From Microbacterium lacus (GTDB lineage Bacteria; Actinomycetota; Actinomycetes; Actinomycetales; Microbacteriaceae), in contig NZ_NMUM01000023.1 in the NCBI RefSeq assembly GCF_002812805.1, forward strand, positions 248,001 through 312,000: DNA of 64,000 bases. The letters run 5' to 3'. Below are positions 34,091 to 43,188 of this stretch, one piece after another (position 1 is the first letter of the stretch; each line of letters begins with the position of its first letter). The notes under the pieces were generated by a model. That model saw only the letters and a list, made by a program, of their open reading frames with translations, made no database searches and was not told the DNA's origin. The position numbers and the translations under genes are program-made.

Positions 34091-35361
34091 ACCTCGAGCT
34101 ACCCGACCGCGTGGATGATCGCCGTGCTCAGCTCGAGGGAATCGTTCCCGCAAGGTTGGCGGACGAGGATGTTTCGGATGCGTGGGCGCGGGCGATCTGG
34201 AGCCTCATCTCGGAACCCGGCGACGGTGTCGCGGGCCACTTGGTCGCTGCCCTCGGGGCTGAGGAAGCGTTGCGCGAGATCCGGTCCCAGGCATCCGCTC
34301 GGAGGGGACCGCGGTCATTGGCGCTGACGGCGGGACTCAAACGGTGGTTACCTCGTTTGAACGGCATAGCGGTGGAAGGCATGTTCAGGACAGCCCGGTT
34401 CGCCCGTTTGCGAGTCCTGACGCCGGAGGATGCCGACTGGCCGCGTGGCCTGGCCGATCTCGGTGCCCACGCCCCGCTGGTGCTGTGGGTGCGCGGCGCG
34501 GGGATCGCGCTGTCCTCGGCAGGTCCGCGCGTGGCGCTGGTGGGGGCCCGAGCATCCAGTGCCTACGGCGAACTCGTCGCCGCGGACCTCGCGGCGGATC
34601 TCTCTGACCGCGGCGTATGCGTTGTTTCTGGGGCCGCGTTCGGGATCGACGCGGCGGCCCATCGCGCGACGCTCGGGACGGGTGGGGCCACGATTGCCGT
34701 CCTGGCGGGGGGTGTAGATCGGCCTTATCCGTCGCGGCACTCCGACTTGATCGCGCGAATAGCGGAACGAGGCGCGGTTATCGGAGAGATCGCGCCGGGC
34801 GCCGCGCCGACCAAATCCCGCTTTCTTGAGCGCAACAGAGTCATCGCCGCAATGTCGGACGCGACGGTCGTCGTTGAGGCAGGTTGGCGGAGCGGATCGC
34901 TCAACACAGCGGGTCACGCCGCGGCCCTCGGGCGCCCCCTCGGCGCGGTGCCCGGTCCGATCACCTCCGCTACTTCGGCGGGCTGCCATCGTTTGCTGCG
35001 TGAGTTCGACGCGACATGCGTGACCTCGGTTGCGGACATCATCGAGTTGACCGGCTGGGCGACGAACACCGCCCGCTCCGCGGCGCAGGGCGAGGCGGGC
35101 GGACGGGTAGCCGGCGGCGGGGGGCCGGAAACGACTGGGGCGGGGATGGTCTCGACCGCAGGTGGATCACTCGGCGCGGACACGAACGTGCTCGAAGCGG
35201 TCGGTACCCGCGCGCGGCGATCCAGCGATGAGATCGCGCGACGAGCGGGATTGGTCCCGGCACAGGTCGAGGCTCAACTCGGTCTGTTCGAGCTCGAAGG
35301 GCTCGTTGTGCGGGAGGACGGTGGCTGGCGGCGTGCCGCCGCACGCGGGGACCGGGGATGA
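34087..35361 (+). CDS. dprA: DNA processing protein DprA/Smf
   Basis: 424 aa. The Rossmann core is clear: VALVGARASSAYGELVA, VVSGAAFGIDAAAHRA, VLAGGVDRPYPSRH, FLERNRVIAAMSDATVV and GSLNTAGHAA. DprA loads RecA onto incoming single-stranded DNA. The C-terminus carries a winged-helix domain (VLEAVGTRARRSSDEIARRAG ... QLGLFELEGLVVRE). Between these lies a Gly-rich linker (about residues 335-365) containing GGGGPETTGAG. GTG 34087 overlaps comM by four bases. It is about 50 residues longer than typical because of the N-terminal region and linker. Confidence 0.94.
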   Translation: MNLELPDRVDDRRAQLEGIVPARLADEDVSDAWARAIWSLISEPGDGVAGHLVAALGAEEALREIRSQASARRGPRSLALTAGLKRWLPRLNGIAVEGMFRTARFARLRVLTPEDADWPRGLADLGAHAPLVLWVRGAGIALSSAGPRVALVGARASSAYGELVAADLAADLSDRGVCVVSGAAFGIDAAAHRATLGTGGATIAVLAGGVDRPYPSRHSDLIARIAERGAVIGEIAPGAAPTKSRFLERNRVIAAMSDATVVVEAGWRSGSLNTAGHAAALGRPLGAVPGPITSATSAGCHRLLREFDATCVTSVADIIELTGWATNTARSAAQGEAGGRVAGGGGPETTGAGMVSTAGGSLGADTNVLEAVGTRARRSSDEIARRAGLVPAQVEAQLGLFELEGLVVREDGGWRRAAARGDRG

Positions 35362-35376
35362 GCGCATGCTGGATTC

Positions 35377-36327
35377 GTGGACTGGCATGAGGCATCCGAG
35401 GCGTTCGACACGCATCTCCGGACCGTGCGCCGTCTTTCGCCCGCGACAACGCGGGCCTACCGCTCGGACCTCCGAGACCTGATCGAAGTCGCGCTGATGA
35501 CCGGTGTGCAGACGCCCGCCGAGACCGACCTCGAACTGCTCAGGGAATGGCAGGGGCAGGCGAGTGAACGCGGCGACGCGCGCGCCACCCTCGCGCGTCG
35601 CACCGCGGCCATTCGGGCGTTCTTCGCATGGGCACTCGAAACGGAGATCGTGACGCAGGACCCGAGCCTGCGTCTCGTCGCCCCGAAGCGCGGCCGCACC
35701 TTGCCGACCGTGGCGACAGCCCCGGCCGTGGCCGAGATGCTCGACGGGCTGCACACTCTCGCGGCCGGTGGCGACCCGCTACCGCTGCGTGACCGGGCGA
35801 TGCTCGAACTGCTCTACGGTGCGGGCATTCGTGTGTCCGAGTTATGCGGCCTGGACGTCGGTGACCTCGACCTCGACCGAGGCACGGCTCGCGTGCTCGG
35901 CAAGGGATCGAAGGAACGCGTGGTGCCATTCGGTGCTCCCGCGCGCCGCGCGATCGACGCCTACCTCACGGCGGGACGTCCCGGGCTGGTGGTGGAGCGC
36001 GGGGGCGCTGGCGCGGCCACGACGGGAGGCCCGGAAACGCGAGGGAGCGGCAGCGCGCTGTTCCTCGGCTCGCGCGGGGGCAGGATCTCGCCGCGGGCGG
36101 TGTACGCCGTCGTGTCGCACAGACTGGCACCTGCCCTCGGCGTCGAGCACGTCGGCCCGCACGCGCTTCGGCACTCCGCCGCGACACATCTGCTGGACGG
36201 TGGCGCAGACCTGCGGACCGTGCAAGAGATCCTCGGGCACGCGAGCCTCGGCACGACCCAGATCTATACGCACGTCTCGAGCGAGCGGCTCCGCGCCGCC
36301 TACCGCCTGGCGCACCCGCGCGCGTAG
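35377..36327 (+). CDS. xerC: Tyrosine recombinase XerC
   Basis: 316 aa. The N-terminal SAM-like domain ([22 protein letters not shown]) is followed by the catalytic domain with R152 (GIRVSEL), H262 and R265 ([10 protein letters not shown]), H288 (LGHASLG) and nucleophile Y297 (IYTH). With XerD it resolves chromosome dimers at dif. A Gly-rich insert near residues 205-225, containing [11 protein letters not shown], lengthens the loop before [13 protein letters not shown] 35377 starts 15 bases after the dprA stop. The 25-bp repeat cluster follows immediately. Confidence 0.94.
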   Translation: MDWHEASEAFDTHLRTVRRLSPATTRAYRSDLRDLIEVALMTGVQTPAETDLELLREWQGQASERGDARATLARRTAAIRAFFAWALETEIVTQDPSLRLVAPKRGRTLPTVATAPAVAEMLDGLHTLAAGGDPLPLRDRAMLELLYGAGIRVSELCGLDVGDLDLDRGTARVLGKGSKERVVPFGAPARRAIDAYLTAGRPGLVVERGGAGAATTGGPETRGSGSALFLGSRGGRISPRAVYAVVSHRLAPALGVEHVGPHALRHSAATHLLDGGADLRTVQEILGHASLGTTQIYTHVSSERLRAAYRLAHPRA

Positions 36328-36334
36328 GGATTCC

Positions 36335-36433
36335 GGTCGCTGAGCTCGTCGAAGCGACCAGCCGGGGTCGGGCTGGTCACTTCGACAGGCTCAGTGACCG
36401 GGTTGGGTCGTCAGTTCGACGGGCTCAGTGACC
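36335..36433. repeat. Cluster of three 25-bp palindromic repeat copies
   Basis: Copies at 36335-36359 (forward), 36375-36399 (reverse) and a degraded 28-bp one at 36406-36433 (reverse). They lie between the convergent xerC and M23 peptidase genes. A further fragment, GCTCAGTGTGACCGG, follows directly. Confidence 0.85.
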
Positions 36434-36454
36434 GGGGCGCTCAGTGTGACCGGT

Positions 36455-37003
36455 TCACCCGGCGGCGTAGGGAAGGAGCACGGCACGGGGCATCGCCCCC
36501 AGCAGGACGAGCGGGTTCAGATACTCCCCGTCCATGCGTGCGCCGAGGTGGAGCGTCCCGGGCGTCGCGTGCCCACCGGCCGCCAGCAACCCGACCACCT
36601 CACCGCGCAGCACCCGCTCGCCGGCTGCCACAGTCGCTTCGACCGGTTCCAACGTCGAGACGATGCCGCCGCCGTGATCGATCGTCACAACAGCCCGGTC
36701 GACCACCCGGCCCGCGAAGGCCACGACACCGTCGTCGGGAGCGCGGACGGATGTCTCGCCCCGCACCACGATGTCGATGCCCCGGTGGCCCGGGCCATAG
36801 GCGTGCGCGGGCGCCACGAAGTCCCGGACGATTGCGAACGGCGGCGCCACCGGCCACGACCAAAGATGCGCACCGTCACGGCCCGTTCCGCCATTCCCCC
36901 TCTCGTCGGCCAGCGCGGCGGGGCCGAGCGAGCCCGCGAGCAGCACCGTGGCGAGGACGACCGCGACAGCCCGCGCGAAGCGGAAACGTGCGGCACGAGG
37001 CAT
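36455..37003 (-). CDS. Exported M23/LytM-like protein with degenerate active site
   Basis: 182 aa. A signal peptide (RFRFARAVAVVLATVLLAGS, then AALA) precedes an M23 domain. GHRGIDIVV keeps the first zinc-site His and Asp. The usual HLH motif is TLH in GTLHLGAR, so the zinc-ligand histidine remains but the catalytic histidine is replaced by threonine. This suggests a regulator of cell-wall hydrolases, or a binding protein, rather than an active endopeptidase. ATG 37003 is chosen because the signal peptide begins there; an upstream in-frame GTG/ATG extension would mask it. It is divergent from rpsB and convergent with xerC. Confidence 0.85.
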   Translation of the reverse strand: MPRAARFRFARAVAVVLATVLLAGSLGPAALADERGNGGTGRDGAHLWSWPVAPPFAIVRDFVAPAHAYGPGHRGIDIVVRGETSVRAPDDGVVAFAGRVVDRAVVTIDHGGGIVSTLEPVEATVAAGERVLRGEVVGLLAAGGHATPGTLHLGARMDGEYLNPLVLLGAMPRAVLLPYAAG

Positions 37004-37129
37004 CCGATCAGCATGCGTCCCGCAGGGCAGCGTCGCCCGTCGTTCACCGATGTCGGGGGAGATCACGCGCCGTTCGGATGCGGGGGAGGAGCCGTGTGCG
37101 AGGGCCACCATGTCGCTGTCTGCGGCTGA

Positions 37130-37135
37130 TACACT
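37130..37135 (+). promoter_or_regulatory. rpsB promoter -10 box
   Basis: TACACT within TGATACACTGG is a good -10 hexamer. It would start transcription near 37143, giving a leader of almost 190 bases. Confidence 0.5.
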
Positions 37136-37142
37136 GGCAGAG

Positions 37143-37329
37143 CACCTCGTTTACGGGGTGACTTCGCGTGCCCAGAGCGCTGCGATCCGAGGATCGCGCG
37201 TGGCACACCCTCCCCACGGTCCCGCCTTACGGCGGGTGGGAGTGTGCCGGGCACCAGGCCCGTCGCCCAACCGGAGCGACGAATCACAACCGCAAGAGGC
37301 ACCGCGTAGTGCCAAGACAGGAGTCGGCC
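37143..37329 (+). promoter_or_regulatory. Structured rpsB 5' leader
   Basis: Two hairpins are visible in the long untranslated leader: 37143-37160 (7-bp stem, TTTA loop) and 37202-37248 (outer 7-bp perfect stem GGCACAC/GTGTGCC, inner stem CCCGCC/GGCGGG around TTAC). A leader this long and structured before rpsB suggests autogenous control by S2, as known in other bacteria. The specific fold is inferred by eye. Confidence 0.45.
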
Positions 37330-38313
37330 ATGGCCGTCGTTACCATTCGCCAGCTGCTCGATTCGGGCGTGCACTTCGGACACCAGACGCGTCGGTGGAA
37401 CCCGAAGGTGAAGCGCTTCATCCTCACCGAGCGCAGCGGCATCCACATCATCGACCTGCAGCAGTCGCTGTCGTACATCGACAAGGCGTACGACTTCGTC
37501 AAGGAGACGGTCGCCCGTGGCGGCACCGTGCTCTTCGTCGGCACGAAGAAGCAGGCCCAGAGCGTCGTCGCCGAGCAGGCGACCCGTGTCGGCCAGCCCT
37601 ACGTCAACCAGCGTTGGCTCGGCGGTCTGCTCACCAACTTCCAGACGATCTCGAAGCGTCTTGCTCGTATGAAGGAGCTCGAAGAGCTCGACTACGAGGT
37701 TCCCGCGAACAGTGGCTTCACCAAGAAGGAACTGCTGATCAAGAAGCGCGAGCTCGACAAGCTGCACAAGTCGCTCGGCGGAATCCGCAACCTGACCAAG
37801 ACGCCCTCGGCGATCTGGGTCATCGACGCCAAGCGCGAGCACCTCGCGATCAACGAGGCAAAGAAGCTCGGCATCCCCGTGATCGGCATCCTCGACACCA
37901 ACGCCGACCCGGACGAGTTCCAGTACCCGATCCCCGGTAACGACGATGCGATCCGCTCGGTGGGCCTGCTCACCCGCATCATCGCCGACGCCGCTGCCGA
38001 GGGTCTGATCCAGCGCCACCAGCCCTCGGGTGAGGCCGAAGCGGCCGAGCCCCTCGCTGACTGGGAGCGCGAGCTGCTCGAGCAGGCTGCTCCCGAGCAG
38101 TCCTCCGCGGACACCGCGAAGGTCGCCGAGCTCCCGCTCGCCGCGGCCATCGCGGGCGAGCTCGTCGCCGACGAGCAGGCCATCGAGGGCGGTTCCGCCG
38201 CTGACGCCGAAGGCGCCGCCGGTCACGACCAGACGATCGCCGAGGCCGCGGGTCTCGACGCCGCTGATGTGAAGGCCGCCGAAGACGCAGCCGCGCCGGC
38301 CTCCGCCGAATAA
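37330..38313 (+). CDS. rpsB: 30S ribosomal protein S2
   Basis: 327 aa. The first 230 residues are normal S2 ([73 protein letters not shown]). A 75-residue Ala/Glu-rich acidic C-terminal extension follows, as often in actinobacteria. S2 completes the 30S body-head junction. ATG 37330 follows ACAGGAG. First gene of the rpsB-tsf pair. Confidence 0.97.
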   Translation: MAVVTIRQLLDSGVHFGHQTRRWNPKVKRFILTERSGIHIIDLQQSLSYIDKAYDFVKETVARGGTVLFVGTKKQAQSVVAEQATRVGQPYVNQRWLGGLLTNFQTISKRLARMKELEELDYEVPANSGFTKKELLIKKRELDKLHKSLGGIRNLTKTPSAIWVIDAKREHLAINEAKKLGIPVIGILDTNADPDEFQYPIPGNDDAIRSVGLLTRIIADAAAEGLIQRHQPSGEAEAAEPLADWERELLEQAAPEQSSADTAKVAELPLAAAIAGELVADEQAIEGGSAADAEGAAGHDQTIAEAAGLDAADVKAAEDAAAPASAE

Positions 38314-38330
38314 GCGCGTCGGCTCGCCGG

Positions 38331-38352
38331 GCGGGATCCCGTCCGGCGAGCC
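38331..38352 (+). terminator. Hairpin between rpsB and tsf
   Basis: A 10-bp perfect stem (38331-38340) would close against 38343-38352 only if the central bases re-pair; the whole segment is a near-palindrome around GATCCC. There is no U-run, so it probably attenuates rather than ends transcription into tsf. Confidence 0.45.
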
Positions 38353-38404
38353 TTCACCCCGACATCCACGACACACCAGAGACACCGCAAGGGGTTCACA
38401 CACC

Positions 38405-39232
38405 ATGGCAAACTTCACGATCGCCGACATCAAGGCGTTGCGCGAGCAGCTCGGCACCGGCATGGTCGACACGAAGAAGGCGCTCGAAGAGGCAGACGGC
38501 GACGTCGAGAAGGCCGTCGAGATTCTTCGTCTCAAGGGAGCGAAGGGCAACGCCAAGCGTGCCGACCGCTCCACCAGCGAGGGACTCGTCGTCGCCCGCG
38601 AGGTCGGCGGCAACGTCACGCTCCTCGAGCTGGCCTGCGAGACCGACTTCGTTGCCAAGAACGAGCGCTTCATCGCCCTCGCCGACAAGGTCGCGGATGC
38701 CGCGGCCGCCGTTTCGGCCGACTCGGTCGAGGCCGCTCTCGCCGCGCCCGCGGGCAACGGAACCGTCGACCAGCTCATCTCGGACGAGGCTGCGATCATC
38801 GGTGAGAAGGTCGAGCTGCGCCGCGTGCGCACGCTGACCGGAGATCACTTCGAGATCTACCTCCACAAGACGAGCAAGGACCTGCCCCCGCAGATCGGTG
38901 TCGTCGTCGCCTACTCGGGTGACGACGCCGAAACGGCGCGCAGCATCGCCCAGCACATCTCGTTCGCGAACCCGTCCTACCTCGCGAAGGCGGACGTTCC
39001 CGAGGCCGAGGTCGAGCGTGAGCGCGACATCGTCACCAAGATCTCGCTCGAGGAGGGCAAGCCCGAGGCGGCCCTGCCCAAGATCGTCGAGGGTCGCGTG
39101 AACGCGTTCTTCAAGCAGGTCGCCCTGCTCGAGCAGGACTACGCGAAGGACAACAAGCTCTCCGTCGCGAAGGTTGCTCAGGAGGCGGGCATCACCGTGA
39201 CCGACTTCGCTCGGTTCAAGGTCGGCGCCTGA
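38405..39232 (+). CDS. tsf: Translation elongation factor Ts
   Basis: 275 aa. It begins with the UBA-like domain (FTIADIKALREQLGTGMVDTKKALEEA), then the catalytic TDFVAKNERF motif that contacts EF-Tu, and ends with AQEAGITVTDFARFKVG. EF-Ts exchanges GDP on EF-Tu. ATG 38405 is preceded by a purine-rich GCAAGGGG. It follows rpsB by 91 bases and is closed by a strong terminator. Confidence 0.97.
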   Translation: MANFTIADIKALREQLGTGMVDTKKALEEADGDVEKAVEILRLKGAKGNAKRADRSTSEGLVVAREVGGNVTLLELACETDFVAKNERFIALADKVADAAAAVSADSVEAALAAPAGNGTVDQLISDEAAIIGEKVELRRVRTLTGDHFEIYLHKTSKDLPPQIGVVVAYSGDDAETARSIAQHISFANPSYLAKADVPEAEVERERDIVTKISLEEGKPEAALPKIVEGRVNAFFKQVALLEQDYAKDNKLSVAKVAQEAGITVTDFARFKVGA

Positions 39233-39240
39233 CGCTGTGA

Positions 39241-39278
39241 AAAAGGGGCCTGGTGCGATTGCACCGGGCCCCTTTCCT
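39241..39278 (+). terminator. Intrinsic terminator after tsf
   Basis: A 16-bp stem with one mismatch (39241-39256 with 39261-39276) around a GATT loop. The A-run before and T-run after the stem make it effective in both directions. Confidence 0.88.
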
Positions 39279-39351
39279 CTGCGCGCTTCACACGCGGCGC
39301 GCGGTGACACGACCTCTGCCGTTAGGTTGGAGGCAGACGGAAGGATGCTGA

Positions 39352-40071
39352 GTGATCGATGAGGCTACCGGGCGCCGACGCGTCCTGCTCAAACTTTCGG
39401 GTGAGGCGTTCGGCGGAGGGGCTCTCGGGGTTAATCCCGACGTCGTCAGCCAGATCGCACGCGAGATCGCCGAGGCGGTGGATCGCGTCGAGATCGCGAT
39501 CGTCGTCGGTGGCGGCAACTTCTTCCGGGGTGCCGAACTGAGCCAGCGCGGCATGGATCGTGGGCGCGCTGACTACATGGGCATGCTCGGCACGGTGATG
39601 AACGCTCTCGCGTTGCAGGACTTCCTCGAGCAGGCGGGTGCCGCTACGCGCGTGCAGTCGGCAATCTCGATGATGCAGGTCGCCGAGCCCTACATCCCGC
39701 GTCGCGCGGAGCGTCACATGGAGAAGGGTCGCGTCGTGATCTTCGGCGCGGGTGCAGGCCTGCCCTACTTCTCGACCGACACCGTGGCGGCACAGCGCGC
39801 TCTCGAGATCGGCGCCACCGAGGTACTGGTCGCGAAGAACGGTGTCGACGGCGTCTACACCGCCGATCCGCGAACCGACCCCACGGCCGTCCGCCTCGAC
39901 CGGCTGACTTACAACGACGCGCTGCAGCGCGGCCTGAAGGTGGTCGACTCGACCGCATTCAGCCTCTGCATGGACAACCACATGGACATGCGTGTGTTTG
40001 GAATGGAACCCGCCGGCAACGTCACTCGAGCGCTTCTCGGCGACGAGATCGGCACGCTCGTCACGGTCTGA
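39352..40071 (+). CDS. pyrH: Uridylate kinase
   Basis: 239 aa. It phosphorylates UMP to UDP. The amino-acid-kinase fold shows [25 protein letters not shown], the [17 protein letters not shown] segment, [20 protein letters not shown] and [14 protein letters not shown] 39352 is chosen because the family starts a few residues before [10 protein letters not shown] and AAGGA lies about 9 bases upstream. A TAGGTT -10-like box lies about 24 bases before. It is followed by frr, cdsA and the DivIVA-repeat gene. Confidence 0.96.
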   Translation: MIDEATGRRRVLLKLSGEAFGGGALGVNPDVVSQIAREIAEAVDRVEIAIVVGGGNFFRGAELSQRGMDRGRADYMGMLGTVMNALALQDFLEQAGAATRVQSAISMMQVAEPYIPRRAERHMEKGRVVIFGAGAGLPYFSTDTVAAQRALEIGATEVLVAKNGVDGVYTADPRTDPTAVRLDRLTYNDALQRGLKVVDSTAFSLCMDNHMDMRVFGMEPAGNVTRALLGDEIGTLVTV

Positions 40072-40124
40072 CCGCGACCCCGCGGCTAGACTGGGCGAAC
40101 GCTCTACCCCCTGAAGGAGTCAAC

Positions 40125-40679
40125 GTGATCGCGGACGTCTTGGCGGATGCCGCCACCCGCATGGACCGTGCCGTGGAGGCCGCGAAGGATGACTTCGCGA
40201 CCGTACGGACGGGTCGTGCGAACCCCCAGCTCTTCCAGAAGATCCTGGTGGATTACTACGGCACGCCGACCCCGCTCGCTCAGCTCGCGTCGCTGAACAA
40301 CATCGAAGCGCGCACGATCGTCGTCACGCCGTACGACAAGTCCGCGCTGAAGGCGATCGAAGAGGCCATTCGCAACACGCCGAACCTTGGCGCAAACCCG
40401 ACGAATGATGGCAACCTCGTGCGTGTCACGATGCCCGAGCTGACTGAAGAGCGTCGCAAGGAGTTCGTCAAGATCGTCCGAACGAAGGGCGAAGATGCGA
40501 AGGTGCACGTACGCGGCATCCGTCGTAAGGCGAAGGATGACCTGGATTCGCTCAAGAGCGATGTCGGCGAGGACGAGATCTCGCGCGGCGAGAAAGAACT
40601 GGACGCGCTGACGAAGGCACACGTCGATCTGATCGACGAGGCACTCAAGCGCAAAGAAGCAGAGCTGCTCGAGGTCTGA
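40125..40679 (+). CDS. frr: Ribosome recycling factor
   Basis: 184 aa, standard length. The family sequence includes [54 protein letters not shown] and [26 protein letters not shown]. It splits the post-termination ribosome together with EF-G. GTG 40125 follows GAAGGAG. A TAGACT -10-like hexamer in the 53-base gap after pyrH suggests an additional promoter. Confidence 0.97.
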   Translation: MIADVLADAATRMDRAVEAAKDDFATVRTGRANPQLFQKILVDYYGTPTPLAQLASLNNIEARTIVVTPYDKSALKAIEEAIRNTPNLGANPTNDGNLVRVTMPELTEERRKEFVKIVRTKGEDAKVHVRGIRRKAKDDLDSLKSDVGEDEISRGEKELDALTKAHVDLIDEALKRKEAELLEV

Positions 40680-40693
40680 GCCGCATCCCCACC

Positions 40694-41716
40694 ATGAGCG
40701 ACGCACCCGACGAGTCAGAGCTTCGAAAAGCGCCGTCCCCGACGACGCGCGCGGGGCGTTCGGGTAGCGATTCCAGTGCCGCGTTCCAGGAGCACGTGCG
40801 TCAGGCGCGCAGCGACCTCGAACAGCAGGTTGCACACGCTCGAGACCAGTTCGGTGAGGCGAACGAGCGGATCAAGCAGCGGACTGGTCGCGACCTGATC
40901 GTCGCGATCATCATCGGCCTTGCTATCGGCGTCGTTGTGATCGCATCCCTGATCTTCTTCAAATGGGTTTTCGCGATCTTCGCGCTGGCCGTCGCGGTGT
41001 TCGGGACATTCGAACTCTGTCGTGCGCTGCAGGTTTCCGGTCGCAAAGTCGACATCGTTCCGCAGGTCGCCTTCGTATTCGTTTTCGTACCCGCCGGATT
41101 CTTCCTCGATCTGTGGGCCCTGTGGGTGCTCGTCTTCGTCGACATCGCCGTGGTGATCGTCTGGCGGGTGCTGGGGCAGATGACGGCGCAGGACGGTCGA
41201 CGATACGGCGACGTTTTGTCGGATGTTTTGATCGGCGCCCTCGTTCAGTTGTACGTGCCGTTCCTCGGCAGCCTGGCCATGGTTTTGCTGCGCCAAGACG
41301 GTGGGCAGTGGTGGGTGCTGTCGTTCATCATCATCGCTGTCGCCTCCGACACCGGTGCGTACGCGACCGGCCTCGCCTTCGGACGCACGCCGATGGCGCC
41401 TCGGATCAGCCCCAAGAAGACCTGGGAAGGATTCGCCGGTGCGGTTGCCGCGGCCCTCATCGCCGGAGTGCTTCTTGCCTGGCTCATGATCGGGCTGCCC
41501 TGGTGGGCGGGCCTCATTCTCGGCGCTGTCATCGTCGTCACGGCGACGGCGGGCGACCTCGGCGAGTCCATGCTGAAGCGCGATCTCGGCATCAAAGACA
41601 TGAGCTCGTGGCTTCCTGGTCACGGTGGCGTGCTCGACCGGCTCGATTCGATCCTTCCGTCGGCCGCTGCGGCGCTCGCGCTCTTCTATCTGCTTTCGCC
41701 CCTGGGAGTGGCATGA
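40694..41716 (+). CDS. cdsA: Phosphatidate cytidylyltransferase
   Basis: 340 aa integral membrane enzyme making CDP-diacylglycerol from phosphatidic acid and CTP. A hydrophilic N-terminal region of about 70 residues, partly helical (HVRQARSDLEQQVAHARDQF), precedes about eight membrane segments. The family signature KRDLGIKDMSSWLPGHGG and VLDRLDSILPSA lies near the C-terminus, with SDTGAYATGLAFGRTPMAPR and SPKKTWEG upstream. Its stop overlaps the following gene's ATG. Confidence 0.95.
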   Translation: MSDAPDESELRKAPSPTTRAGRSGSDSSAAFQEHVRQARSDLEQQVAHARDQFGEANERIKQRTGRDLIVAIIIGLAIGVVVIASLIFFKWVFAIFALAVAVFGTFELCRALQVSGRKVDIVPQVAFVFVFVPAGFFLDLWALWVLVFVDIAVVIVWRVLGQMTAQDGRRYGDVLSDVLIGALVQLYVPFLGSLAMVLLRQDGGQWWVLSFIIIAVASDTGAYATGLAFGRTPMAPRISPKKTWEGFAGAVAAALIAGVLLAWLMIGLPWWAGLILGAVIVVTATAGDLGESMLKRDLGIKDMSSWLPGHGGVLDRLDSILPSAAAALALFYLLSPLGVA

Positions 41717-42369
41717 CCGACCCGACTTCACCGACCACCCACGCCGATCTCACTCAGCCCGACGACCGGGATGATGTCGATGGCAGCAGTACGCGTGAAG
41801 AGTCTCGAGCGACTCCCGCGCTGTTCCCGGAGGCGCCGCGCCGAGTACTCGGCTATGACAAGGGCGCGGTCGATGCGTTCTTGGAGCGGGCCCGTCAGGA
41901 GTTCGAGGGCGAGCCGGCGGCGGACGGCACTCCGTACCTCGACGCGGCCGCGGTTCGCACGGCGGCGTTCCCGCTCGTCAAACGCGGTTATGCGATCGAT
42001 CCTGTGGACGCCGCCCTCGCGCGAATCGAGGACGCTTTTGCGGCGCGCGATCGCGAAGCGGCCGTCGCGTCCGCGGGGACGAAAGTCTGGGTGGAACGCG
42101 CTCGCGATGACGCACAGGTTCTGCTCGACCACCTCTCCCGGCCGCGCCGGCGACGTTTCGCCCGAGCCGGGTGGCTGCGATTCGGGTACCGCACGGACGA
42201 AGTCGACCTGGTCGCCGACCGGTTGGTCGAGTACTTCGAAACGGGTCGCCCCATCACGGTGGACCAAGTGCGTGCGGTTGCGTTCCGGATGCAACGGCGC
42301 GGGTACCGCGAAGAGCAGGTCGACGCTGTGCTCGACGCGGTCATCGACGTCATGCTCGCTGTGCGCTGA
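41713..42369 (+). CDS. DivIVA-domain repeat protein
   Basis: 218 aa, soluble. Four short related units follow the pattern G-Y-x4/5-V-D-x3-L/V: LGYDKGAVDAFLERAR, KRGYAIDPVDAALARIEDAF, FGYRTDEVDLVADRLVEYF and RRGYREEQVDAVLDAVIDVM. Each resembles the short N-terminal motif of DivIVA/Wag31, the polar growth protein. The long DivIVA coiled coil is missing. It is translationally coupled to cdsA (ATGA), so a role at the growing membrane or pole is plausible but not shown. The first 40 residues are a Thr/Asp/Ser-rich disordered region. Confidence 0.85.
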   Translation: MTDPTSPTTHADLTQPDDRDDVDGSSTREESRATPALFPEAPRRVLGYDKGAVDAFLERARQEFEGEPAADGTPYLDAAAVRTAAFPLVKRGYAIDPVDAALARIEDAFAARDREAAVASAGTKVWVERARDDAQVLLDHLSRPRRRRFARAGWLRFGYRTDEVDLVADRLVEYFETGRPITVDQVRAVAFRMQRRGYREEQVDAVLDAVIDVMLAVR

Positions 42370-42445
42370 CGATTCGACTCGGATCCGCGCCGCAAGCGTC
42401 TGGAACGTGGCAGCCGGCCGGGGTCGCGGCTAAGCTCGAAGAACT

Positions 42446-43183
42446 GTGAGCCAGGGCAACGAGATCATCCCGACGCCGACTTCCACGTCTGTGGGTCGCG
42501 TGTCGTCGACGAGTTCGTCGAATCTCGCTCGTCGCGTCCCCCCGCCTCAGCCGGTGCGATGGTCTCGACGTCGTGGAGTACTCGGGGTGTTCGCGACGGT
42601 CGCAGCAGTCGGCTTTCTCGGTGCGTACATCGTCGTTCCGACCGGGGCCGCCCTGGCCGAGGCGTCCGCTGAGGACACGAGCGTGACGACGTTGTACGCC
42701 GCGGCCCAGAGTGACGCCCAGTCGCTCGTGATCGACATCGCGGGCGAAACCAGCGCTCCGGAGTTGTCGCGCGGCAGCTACCAGGTCTACGTGAAGCCCA
42801 AACCGAAGCCCGTTGTCCCGGCCGCGGCGGCCAGCACGAAGGCGGCGAGCGGGTGGGCGCCGCCGAGCGTCGTCCCCGACCCGGGATCCGCGCAGGCAAT
42901 CGCGTTCGACATGGTCGCCGCCCGCGGGTGGGGCACCGGCGAGTTCGACTGCCTCGTGGCGCTGTGGAAGAAGGAATCGGGTTGGCGCGTGAACGCGCAC
43001 AACAAGTCCAGCGGTGCCTACGGCATCCCACAAGCTCTTCCCGGCACCAAGATGGCATCGGCGGGTGCGGACTGGGAGACGAACCCGGCCACGCAGATCG
43101 CCTGGGGACTCGGATACATCGGCGGCCGATACGGCACGCCGTGCGGTGCGTGGGGCCATTCCCAGGCCCGCGGGTGGTACTGA
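42446..43183 (+). CDS. Membrane-anchored lytic transglycosylase-like protein
   Basis: 245 aa. An N-terminal basic region and one membrane segment (about residues 45-70, VLGVFATVAAVGFLGAYIVV) are followed by a Pro/Ala/Lys-rich spacer with KPKPKPV. A C-terminal lysozyme-like domain follows: FDCLVALWKKESGWRVNAHN (likely catalytic Glu177), SSGAYGIPQALPG and IAWGLGYIGGRYGTP. Such domains cleave peptidoglycan glycan strands. GTG 42446 has TAAGCT as a -10 box nine bases upstream. A Rpf-like role is an alternative. Two cysteines in the domain could form a disulfide. Confidence 0.85.
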   Translation: MSQGNEIIPTPTSTSVGRVSSTSSSNLARRVPPPQPVRWSRRRGVLGVFATVAAVGFLGAYIVVPTGAALAEASAEDTSVTTLYAAAQSDAQSLVIDIAGETSAPELSRGSYQVYVKPKPKPVVPAAAASTKAASGWAPPSVVPDPGSAQAIAFDMVAARGWGTGEFDCLVALWKKESGWRVNAHNKSSGAYGIPQALPGTKMASAGADWETNPATQIAWGLGYIGGRYGTPCGAWGHSQARGWY

Positions 43184-43188
43184 CCGCG

